Part shown: in pieces, positions 16,628 through 24,704 of the stretch
Layout: every line of letters begins with the position of its first letter
How positions within the stretch are numbered: the stretch's first letter is position 1
NCBI GenBank assembly: GCA_963739975.1
Contig: CAVUCK010000005.1
Coordinates: forward strand, 534,912-598,911
Length of the DNA: 64,000 bases
Source: JALZMG01 sp963739975
GTDB taxonomy: Bacteria > Actinomycetota > Acidimicrobiia > Acidimicrobiales > Ilumatobacteraceae
Direction of reading: 5' to 3'
The notes under the pieces: model-generated
Databases searched by the model: none
Told to the model about the DNA's origin: nothing
The model's input: the letters and a program-made list of their open reading frames with translations, nothing else
Made by a program: the position numbers and the translations under genes

Positions 16628-18505
16628 TCAGCCGAGGCGGGAATCGACGTAGCACCAGCGCCACTGCTCGCCGGGCTCGATGCTGCGGATGACGGGGTGG
16701 GCGGACTCCTCGAAGTGCGCCGTGGCGTGACGCTCCGGTGACGAGTCGCAGCAGCCGACGACGCCGCACTCGAGGCACATCCGCAGGTGCACCCAGCGCG
16801 TCCCCTTGGCGACGCACGGTGGGCAGACGCGCTCGGCCGGGATCTCCCGCACGGGCCATTCGACGGCGAGGTGTTGGCACGGCGCCGAGCTCCTCGTGGT
16901 GGGCGCGTCGCCGGCCGAGCTCGTCAGGTCGTCGAACCGGTCGAGGATCGACTCCTCGACGTCGAGGAGGCGCTGCACCTCGCGCAGCACCTCCTCGTCC
17001 AGCCGGCCGGCGCGGCGCAGCTCCGTCAGCGCGGCGCGCTCGGCTTCCAGCATCTCCATGCGGACGCGCCGGTACGACTCGCTGGGCGTCTCGTCGTCGC
17101 CTGCTCCGAGTCGCTCCCAGGCCCAGTTGGCCCGGTCGAGCGTCCGGTCGCGCAGCCGCGTGACGACGTCCTCGGGCACCCCGTCGGACAGCTCGTCGAG
17201 GCGGGCAACGCCGGCGCGGGCGGCGGCCTGGAGCGCGTCGGCGGCGGCAAGCGCATCCTCGGTCGGGTCCGGTCCGGGCAGGCGCAGCCGGCGCACCAAC
17301 GCCGGCAGCGTGGCGCCCTGCACGATCAACGTGCCGGCCACGACGGCGAAGGCGGCCAGCACCAGGGCCGGTCGCTGCGGGGTGTCGACGGGCAGGGCGA
17401 AGACGGCGGCGAGGGTGACCACGCCGCGCATGCCGGCCCAGGAGATCACGAGCGGGTAGGTCCATGGTGGAGCAGGATCGGCGCGAGCGATGGACGGGAA
17501 CAGCAGCCGTGGCAGGTAGGTCGCCGGAAACGTCCAGACGAACCGCACGGCGATCGTGGCCGCCAGGACGACCAGGCAGATGGCGATCAGCCGCGGCCAG
17601 CCCAACCCGGAGTCGCCGGCGTCATCCACCACGCTGCGCAGCTGCAGCCCGATGAGCAGGAAGACGGCGTTCTCCAGCACGAACTGGACCGTCTGCCAGT
17701 TGATCCGCTCGGCCAGTCGCGCCGAGGCGCTCTGCAGCTCGTCGGCGTGGTGCCCGAGCACGACCCCGACGATCACGACGGCCAGGACGCCCGACGGGTG
17801 CGCCCCGTCGATCGACAGCTCCTCGGCGACGATGAACGCCACGAACGGGGAGAGCAGCGAGAGGGTCGTGTCCAGCACCAGGTCTTGCACGTAGCGACGG
17901 ACGATCACGAGGACCTTGGCGACGACGAACCCGACGATCACGCCTCCGCCGGCGGCGACGAGGAACTCGAACCCGATGCGACCGAGGGTGACGCTGCCGA
18001 CCAATGCGGCCGTCGACACGCTCAGGGCGACCAGCGCCGTGGCGTCGTTGACGAGGCTCTCGCCCTCCAGGATGCTGACGAGCCGGCGCGGCATGCGGAC
18101 TCGGCGGGCGATGGCGGTGGCGGCGACGGCGTCGGGCGGCGCGACGACGGCGCCGAGGGCGAAGGCGGCGGCCAGTGGGAGGCCCGGCACGATCCAGTAG
18201 GCGACGAGCCCGACGAGCACGCACGTGAACCCCACCAGCCCCACGGAGAGCAGCGCGATCGCTCTCCGGTCGCGGCGCAGGTCGATGATCGACGTCCGGA
18301 TCGCCGCCGAGTACAGCAACGGCGGCAGGATCCCGACGAGCACCAGATCGGGGTCGAGGCGGTACTCCGGCATCGCCGGGATGTAGGAGGCCACGACGCC
18401 GACGACGACGAGCACCAGGGGGGCCGGCAGGGCGAACCGCCGGCTGAAGGCCGATCCGGCGGCGACGATCGCCACCAGGATCGTCAGGTCGAGCGCCAGC
18501 TCCAT
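16628..18505 (-). CDS. Na+/H+ antiporter (CPA1/NhaP type) with C-terminal UBP-type zinc finger
   Basis: 625 aa. Membrane part (about 1-420): LPAPLVLVVVGVVASYIP, ILPPLLYSAAIRTS, GAVVAPPDAVAATAIARRV and LEGESLVNDATALVALSVS carry the ion-binding aspartates typical of CPA1 (PPDAVA and ND). A charged helical stretch follows (about 430-540). The last 85 residues hold a ZnF-UBP: CQHLAVEW, CPPCVAKGTRWVHLRMCLEC, then C, H and H residues ending CYVDSRLG. The finger usually binds free C-terminal Gly-Gly tails in eukaryotes; its bacterial role is unknown. ATG overlaps the stop of the P1 peptidase gene. Confidence 0.88.
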   Translation of the reverse strand: MELALDLTILVAIVAAGSAFSRRFALPAPLVLVVVGVVASYIPAMPEYRLDPDLVLVGILPPLLYSAAIRTSIIDLRRDRRAIALLSVGLVGFTCVLVGLVAYWIVPGLPLAAAFALGAVVAPPDAVAATAIARRVRMPRRLVSILEGESLVNDATALVALSVSTAALVGSVTLGRIGFEFLVAAGGGVIVGFVVAKVLVIVRRYVQDLVLDTTLSLLSPFVAFIVAEELSIDGAHPSGVLAVVIVGVVLGHHADELQSASARLAERINWQTVQFVLENAVFLLIGLQLRSVVDDAGDSGLGWPRLIAICLVVLAATIAVRFVWTFPATYLPRLLFPSIARADPAPPWTYPLVISWAGMRGVVTLAAVFALPVDTPQRPALVLAAFAVVAGTLIVQGATLPALVRRLRLPGPDPTEDALAAADALQAAARAGVARLDELSDGVPEDVVTRLRDRTLDRANWAWERLGAGDDETPSESYRRVRMEMLEAERAALTELRRAGRLDEEVLREVQRLLDVEESILDRFDDLTSSAGDAPTTRSSAPCQHLAVEWPVREIPAERVCPPCVAKGTRWVHLRMCLECGVVGCCDSSPERHATAHFEESAHPVIRSIEPGEQWRWCYVDSRLG

Positions 18506-19554
18506 CAGGTGCGGATGGCCGACGGCAGCTGGTCGCGGTAGGACGGCATCGTGCCGGCCGAGGTCGCGGCGAGCACGGCGTGCACGATGGCCCGGGCCAC
18601 GGCGTCGGCGGCGGCGGCGATGATCGTCGTCAGCTGGGCGAACCGGGTCATCGCCGGGCGGATGAACGTCGCCGGTGCGACGTCCGGCAGCTCCCGGGCG
18701 CACGTGGCGAGGGCGAAGCAGACGTCGCCGTCGGTGTAGGTGTGGATCGGGCTGATCGCCCGGGCCATGCCGTCGTGGCCGGCGCCGGCCAGCCGCGTGC
18801 ACTCCGGCTTGGTCAACCGGGCATCCGTCGCCACGACGGCGAGGGTCGTGTTGAGCGTCGGCGGCGTGAAGGCCAGCTCTCGGAATGCCGAGACTTCACG
18901 GCGGCGCGGACGGCGCAGCTCGGCGAACTCGTCGCCGATCCCGTGGCGGGCACCCCACAGCGTGCCGGTGGCCGGGTCGACCGGGCTCCCGCCGGAGTTG
19001 AGGACCACCAGGGCGGCGACGGTGATGCCCGTGGTCGTGACCACGCTGGCCGATCCCACGCCACCCTTCAGCGCGGCCGCGTGGGCGCCCGTGCCGGCAC
19101 CGACGGTGCCCTGGCGCAGGGCGGAGGTCCGGGCGGCGGCGGCGGCCCTGCGCCCGAACTCCAGCGTCGGGCGGTTGGCGAACACGCCGCCGGCGCCGAG
19201 GTCGAAGATCACCGCCGACGGCACGATCGGCACCACGTGGTGCGACAGGTGCCCGATGCGGAACCCACGCTCGTGCTCCTCGAGCCACGCCATCACGCCG
19301 CCGGCGGCGTCGAGCCCGTAGGCGCTGCCGCCGGTCAAGCAGATCCCATCGACCTCGCTGACCATGTTCAACGGGTGCAGCGGGTCCGTCTCGCGGGTGC
19401 CCGGTCCGCCGCCGCGCACGTCGACCCCACCGACCGTGGCGGGCGGCGGGAGCACGACGGTCGTCCCCGTCAGCCAGCCTCGCCCGGTGCGCTGATGGTG
19501 CCCGACCTTGATGCCGGCGACGTCGGTCAGGTCGTTGTGCGGGCCGATCGTCAC
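18505..19554 (-). CDS. P1 family peptidase (DmpA/L-aminopeptidase type)
   Basis: 349 aa, a self-cleaving Ntn-type aminopeptidase or amidase. Conserved blocks: LTDVAGIKVGHHQRTGRGWL, GICLTGGSAYGLDAAGGVMA, PIVPSAVIFDLG, GGVGSASVVTTTGITVAALV and TLNTTLAVVATDARLTKPEC. In the short actinobacterial members the Thr of the NTT..VVATDA block is the expected N-terminal nucleophile of the second subunit; that assignment is by family knowledge. The GTG start overlaps the stop of the M20 peptidase gene, and its stop overlaps the antiporter start. Confidence 0.88.
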   Translation of the reverse strand: MTIGPHNDLTDVAGIKVGHHQRTGRGWLTGTTVVLPPPATVGGVDVRGGGPGTRETDPLHPLNMVSEVDGICLTGGSAYGLDAAGGVMAWLEEHERGFRIGHLSHHVVPIVPSAVIFDLGAGGVFANRPTLEFGRRAAAAARTSALRQGTVGAGTGAHAAALKGGVGSASVVTTTGITVAALVVLNSGGSPVDPATGTLWGARHGIGDEFAELRRPRRREVSAFRELAFTPPTLNTTLAVVATDARLTKPECTRLAGAGHDGMARAISPIHTYTDGDVCFALATCARELPDVAPATFIRPAMTRFAQLTTIIAAAADAVARAIVHAVLAATSAGTMPSYRDQLPSAIRT

Positions 19555-20738
19555 GATGCGGGGCGCAGGAACCGGTGGGCGGCCTCGACGTAGACCTCGG
19601 CGTGGCGAAGCAGGTCGTCGACCTCGACGAACTCGTCGGCCTGGTGGGCGATCCACTTGCCGCCCGGCCCGTACACCACGGTCGGGATCCCGGTGCGCGA
19701 CGTGATGATCGTGCCGTCGGTCGAACCGGGCACGCCGCCGAGCCGCGGCGCGGAGCCCCCGACGGCCTCGTGGGCCTCCCACAGCGCACGCACGAGGCGG
19801 TCGTCCTCGGGCACCGCGATGGCCGGACGGTCGTCGATCACCGTGACTTCCGTCTCGATGCCGAGCGGCGCGGCCGCCGCGGCGACAACGTCGGCGAGCT
19901 CGGGCACCAGCGCCGCGTGGTCGAGCCCGGGAAGGGTGCGAACGTCGACCCAGACCGAAGCGTTGGCCGGCATCACGTTCATCTGGGCGGCCGCTCCGGC
20001 GGCCAGCACCGTCGGGGTGACCCACACCTGCCCGAGGTACGGGTCGTCGCCGTGGCGCTGTTGCAGCACGTGCTCGAGGTCGGCCAGCGCGGCGATCGCA
20101 GCCGCGACAGCGCGGTTCGGGTTGCGGCCCTCGAACGGCATCGCGCCGTGGGCCATCTTGCCGTGCAGGTCGACTCGCAGGCGCACCGCCCCCTTGGCGA
20201 CGTGGCAGATCTCGCCGCCCTCCGGCTCGCCGCAGATCGCCGCGTCGACGCCGTCGGTGCGGCCGCGGGCGACGAGGTCCTTGGCGCCGAGCATCATGCC
20301 CTCTTCGTCGACGAGCGCGGCGAGCACCACCCTTCCCGGGAACGCTTCCCGGCGCGCCAGGGCGTCGGTGGCGAAGAGCATGGCGGCCAGCCCACCCTTC
20401 ATGTCGGCGGCGCCGCGGCCCCACAGCTTGCCGTCGCTGAGCTCACCTCCGAACGGGTCGACCGTCCAGCCGTCGCCCTCCGTCACCACGTCCGTGTGAC
20501 CCTCGAACATCAACGTCGGACCCGGCCCGCCGCCGCCGTCGACCACGGCGATCACGTTCGGGCGGCCGGGTGCGACCTCGTCGATCTCGGGATCCCAGCC
20601 GAAGACCCGCATCTGCTCGGCCACCAGCTCGGCGGCGGGCTGCTCGTCCAAACCGCGCGCCGGGTCGTGGACGCTGGGGATGCGAACGAGCTGCTGGACG
20701 AACTCGACCAGGGCGTCGGCGTCGATGCCGGCGCTCAC
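19551..20738 (-). CDS. M20 family metallopeptidase (ArgE/DapE-like)
   Basis: 395 aa, zinc amidohydrolase. MFEGHTDVVTEGDGW has the first histidine and aspartate, LWGRGAADMKGGLAAML the bridging aspartate, VLAALVDEEGMMLGAKDLVA the catalytic glutamate pair, and GSTDGTIITSRTGIPTVVYG the last histidine region (here T-D-G). The dimerisation domain lies about 175-290. Substrate could be N-acetylornithine, succinyl-diaminopimelate or N-acyl dipeptides; position beside a P1 peptidase and near a peptide-type ABC transporter favours peptide use. ATG start, 15 bases after the SDR stop. Confidence 0.88.
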   Translation of the reverse strand: MSAGIDADALVEFVQQLVRIPSVHDPARGLDEQPAAELVAEQMRVFGWDPEIDEVAPGRPNVIAVVDGGGGPGPTLMFEGHTDVVTEGDGWTVDPFGGELSDGKLWGRGAADMKGGLAAMLFATDALARREAFPGRVVLAALVDEEGMMLGAKDLVARGRTDGVDAAICGEPEGGEICHVAKGAVRLRVDLHGKMAHGAMPFEGRNPNRAVAAAIAALADLEHVLQQRHGDDPYLGQVWVTPTVLAAGAAAQMNVMPANASVWVDVRTLPGLDHAALVPELADVVAAAAAPLGIETEVTVIDDRPAIAVPEDDRLVRALWEAHEAVGGSAPRLGGVPGSTDGTIITSRTGIPTVVYGPGGKWIAHQADEFVEVDDLLRHAEVYVEAAHRFLRPAS

Positions 20739-20753
20739 GAGTGCGCCGTGACG

Positions 20754-21527
20754 TCAGGTCGGCGGGTCGAAGCGGCCGTCGGCGGCGGTCCAGCCCCCGT
20801 CGACGAAGACCGTCGTCCCCGTGACGTAGCTGCTCGCATCCGACGCAAGGTAGACCACCGCGCCGATCAGCTCCGAGGGCTGGGCCCACCGCCGCAGGAT
20901 GGTCTTGTCGGCGTAGGCCTGGTACCACTCGGGGCGGGCGATGATCGGCGCCGTGAGCGGCGTCTCGACGACGCCGGGCGCGATGGTGTTGGCCCGCACG
21001 CCGCGCGGTCCCAGTTCGGCGGCGAGCGTGCGGAACAGCATCACCGTCGCCGCCTTCGTGGCCGCGTAGGCGCCCTGGCCAGGTTCCGTGGTCAGGGAGC
21101 GGATCGACGTGAACCCGATCATGGAACCGCGTCCGGCCGCCGCCATCAGCCGACCGAACGCGCGGCACAGTCGGAACGTGCCCTTGAGGTTGAGGTCGAC
21201 GACGCGGTCGAGCTCGGCGTCGGTGTAGTCGGCGATCGGCTTGCGGACGTTGACCGCCGGCGTGGTGACCAGGATGTCCGGCCCGCCGAGCTCACCCGCC
21301 ACGGCGTCGATCGACGCCACGTCGAGCAGGTCGACGTGACGGGCCGTCGCCCCGCCGTCGAGCGTCGCGGCGACCGCTTCGGCGGCGGTCAGGTCGATGT
21401 CGGCGCACACGACCCGGGCACCGAACTCGCTCAGCCCCAGCGCCGCGGCGGCGCCGATGCCTCGCCCGGCACCAACCACCAAGGCAGTGCGTCCGTCGAG
21501 CCGGAAGATTTCGTCGAGTGCAGTCAC
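20754..21527 (-). CDS. Short-chain dehydrogenase/reductase (SDR)
   Basis: 257 aa, classical SDR. TALVVGAGRGIGAAAALGL is the cofactor-binding G-x3-G-x-G, VCADIDLTAAEAV puts an Asp at the end of strand 2 (suggests NAD+ preference), then PAVNVRKPI where an NAAG motif normally stands, IGFTSIRSL with the catalytic serine region and GAYAATKAATVML with Tyr-x3-Lys. C-terminal YVTGTTVFVDGGWTA is typical. Oxidises or reduces an unknown alcohol or ketone. Probably co-transcribed with the two peptidases downstream. Confidence 0.88.
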   Translation of the reverse strand: MTALDEIFRLDGRTALVVGAGRGIGAAAALGLSEFGARVVCADIDLTAAEAVAATLDGGATARHVDLLDVASIDAVAGELGGPDILVTTPAVNVRKPIADYTDAELDRVVDLNLKGTFRLCRAFGRLMAAAGRGSMIGFTSIRSLTTEPGQGAYAATKAATVMLFRTLAAELGPRGVRANTIAPGVVETPLTAPIIARPEWYQAYADKTILRRWAQPSELIGAVVYLASDASSYVTGTTVFVDGGWTAADGRFDPPT

Positions 21528-21534
21528 AGCGATG

Positions 21535-21586
21535 CGTTTACGTCCGGATTCTGGTTACCTGCGCAACCAAGATCCGGACGTAAACG
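21535..21586 (-). terminator. 15-bp perfect stem-loop between aldehyde dehydrogenase and SDR genes
   Basis: CGTTTACGTCCGGAT (21535-21549) is the exact reverse complement of 21572-21586; the loop can pair further through a CTGGTT / AACCAAG core. It ends the aldehyde dehydrogenase message and separates it from the SDR gene. Its inner TTGGTTGCGCAACCAA-like core resembles the hairpin at 16569. Confidence 0.65.
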
Positions 21587-21597
21587 GGATGGGTGCC

Positions 21598-23040
<1,443 letters not shown>

Positions 23041-23075
23041 GGCGACCGTCCTAGCAGACCGGCCGGCGGTGCCCC

Positions 23076-23453
23076 TCAGCGAGGCGGCTCGACGGTCCAG
23101 CCTCGTCGGGTCAGCTCGGCAGCCAGGGCGTCGTCGCCGAGGTGGCGCAGCGACGGCTCGGCGGCGGGTGGCGGCGGGGGTGGATCGGCGATCGGTAGCG
23201 GCACCTGATCAGGGGTGTCGTCTTCGCCGGCGAGCCGGTCGATCAACGCAGATGCCTCGGCCCGGGTGAACTTGCCGGAGCCCTGGCGCTGGGTCAGGCC
23301 GAGCGGGCGGCGGGCGTCCCGGAAGCCGTCGTAGCCCTCCTTGCGCAGCAGGGCCTGCAAGTAGGCGAGCTGCTTGTCGGTCGCCGGGGGGCCGTGACTG
23401 GCAGGATCGCGGAAGCTCAGCGCACCGCCTCCGGTGAGCGGGCCGGCGCGCAC
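23076..23453 (-). CDS. Small hypothetical protein
   Basis: About 125 aa from a GTG at 23453. I do not recognise the family. The middle looks real and helical: TDKQLAYLQALLRKEGYDGF, then LTQRQGSGKFTRAEASALID, followed by a Pro-rich linker and a last short helix (LGDDALAAELTRRGWTV). The two helical parts could be a DNA- or protein-binding pair (the last resembles a SAP-like or LEM-like helix). Its true start is uncertain; a 28-codon frame starting ATGACGAACGAC at 23502 overlaps its beginning in another frame. Confidence 0.55.
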   Translation of the reverse strand: MRAGPLTGGGALSFRDPASHGPPATDKQLAYLQALLRKEGYDGFRDARRPLGLTQRQGSGKFTRAEASALIDRLAGEDDTPDQVPLPIADPPPPPPAAEPSLRHLGDDALAAELTRRGWTVEPPR

Positions 23454-23561
23454 TGCGTGAGGTCCCAGTGGTCCTGATGGTCGCCCAGGTCGTTCGTCAT
23501 GGTGGCGAGCGTAGGGAGCGGTGGTGGCACGGGCCGGATCGCGGACCTACCGTCTGTCGGC

Positions 23562-23921
23562 ATGATCACCGCGGTGCACACCCTCGTCTACGCCGACGAC
23601 GCCGACCAGGCGCGGGCCTTCTTCCGGGACGTCCTGCAGTGGCCGGGCGTCGATGCCGGCGGCGGGTGGTTGATCTTCAAGACCGGTCCGAGCGAGCTCG
23701 GCGTGCACCCGACGGATCACGTCGGTGGCCAGCACCACCAGATCTCGCTGATGTGCGACGACATCGAGTCGACGGTGACCGATCTGCGCCAGCGCGGGGT
23801 CGAGTTCAGCCAGGACGTTCGTGACGACGGGTTCGGGCTGACGGCGATGTTCGTCGTGCCCGGCGGCGGCCAGATGATGTTGTACGAGCCGCGGCATCCG
23901 TCGGCCTACGACCAGGCGTGA
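23562..23921 (+). CDS. VOC family protein (glyoxalase/bleomycin-resistance fold)
   Basis: 119 aa, one VOC module pair. HTLVYADDADQARAFFRDVL and the metal-position residues H near the start, HHQISLMCDDIESTV in the middle and MMLYEPRHPSAY at the end follow the beta-alpha-beta-beta-beta pattern. Members are metal-dependent isomerases, dioxygenases or antibiotic-binding proteins; substrate cannot be told. ATG at 23562 is preferred over upstream starts because the fold begins at once. Confidence 0.8.
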   Translation: MITAVHTLVYADDADQARAFFRDVLQWPGVDAGGGWLIFKTGPSELGVHPTDHVGGQHHQISLMCDDIESTVTDLRQRGVEFSQDVRDDGFGLTAMFVVPGGGQMMLYEPRHPSAYDQA

Positions 23922-23940
23922 CGTCGTCGGGGCGACGTCA
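23919..23940. terminator. Short stem-loop over two convergent stops
   Basis: TGACGTCG (23919-23926) pairs with CGACGTCA (23933-23940) around TCGGGG. It overlaps the VOC stop and the stop of the minus-strand remnant next to it. Confidence 0.5.
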
Positions 23941-24105
23941 GCGCTCCTCGATCGTGATGCCGATCTCGTAGGCCTCGCCCAGCTCCGGCCCGACTCCGAT
24001 CGGCACGGGGTCGTCACCGAACAGGGCCGTGAGGAAGGCCGTGGTGACGTGACGGATCGGCGGGAACGCCTGCTCGACCGGCGCGTTCGGCGGCAGGCGC
24101 GTGGG
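23938..24105 (-). pseudogene. C-terminal remnant, possible alpha/beta hydrolase
   Basis: After the nitroreductase stop (24106-24108) the minus strand stays open for 55 codons without a start: LPPNAPVEQAFPPIRHVTTA, FLTALFGDDPVPIGVGPELG, then EAYEIGITIEER and stop. The composition is protein-like and the pattern resembles the end of a dienelactone-hydrolase or lipase-like protein. It is probably the 3' piece of a deleted gene. Confidence 0.35.
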
Positions 24106-24537
24106 TCAGCGGCGGTCGAACACCACGACCGGGATCTCTCGATCCGTGCGGGCGGCGTACTCATCGAAGTTGGGCATCAGTTCGGCCTGGGCGCTGAACA
24201 GCCGTGCCCGCTCAGCGCCCTCGGCCACTCGTGCGCGCACCGGGATCGTCTCGGTACCGACTTCGACGGTGACGTCCGGGCTGGCGACGAGGTTGTGGAA
24301 CCACTGCGGGTGCTCGGGTGCGCCGCCCTTCGAGGCGATGACGACGAACGAGTCGCCGTCACGGGTGTAGACGAGCGGCGAGGTGTACGGCTTCCCGGAC
24401 TTCGCGCCGACGTGGTTGACGAGGATCATCGGCGCGCCGGCGAACTGCCCCCCGACCTCACCGCCGCGCTGGCGGAACTCGGCGACGACGCCACGGTTGA
24501 ACTCGTTGAACTCCTCGGCAGTTGGCATGGCCGGCAT
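24106..24537 (-). CDS. Nitroreductase-family deazaflavin (F420)-dependent oxidoreductase
   Basis: 143 aa, the Ddn/FDOR split-barrel family. FNRGVVAEFRQRGGEVGGQF, MILVNHVGAKSGKPYTSPLV, SFVVIASKGGAPEHPQWFHN and a C-terminal RTDREIPVVVFDRR follow the F420H2-dependent mycobacterial proteins closely, including the GGAP(E)HP.W..N block. It should reduce an unknown substrate with F420H2. ATG chosen at 24537 (a second ATG at 24528 is also possible). A hairpin repeat (24565-24640) lies just upstream of the start. Confidence 0.88.
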   Translation of the reverse strand: MPAMPTAEEFNEFNRGVVAEFRQRGGEVGGQFAGAPMILVNHVGAKSGKPYTSPLVYTRDGDSFVVIASKGGAPEHPQWFHNLVASPDVTVEVGTETIPVRARVAEGAERARLFSAQAELMPNFDEYAARTDREIPVVVFDRR

Positions 24538-24564
24538 CGTCGCGCAACGGCGCGGCTGACCCGC

Positions 24565-24640
24565 CATCTGGGCGCGGAGGTTCTCAATCGCCCTTCTGGG
24601 CGCGGAGGTTCTCGAAGATGAGAACGTCCGCGCCCAGATG
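24565..24640. repeat. Interspersed hairpin repeat, copy 1
   Basis: Three 18-21-bp boxes: CTGGGCGCGGAGGTTCTC at 24568 and again at 24596, then the inverse GAGAACGTCCGCGCCCAG at 24620. Box 3 can pair with box 1 or box 2, giving two alternative hairpins. Copies 2 and 3 are at 32422 and 45084. Confidence 0.9.
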
Positions 24641-24704
24641 GATGCGCGGCACGACGTGTCGGTGGGCTGGGGGCTCACCGTGGACGCGCCGGGCGGCGCG
24701 CCGG

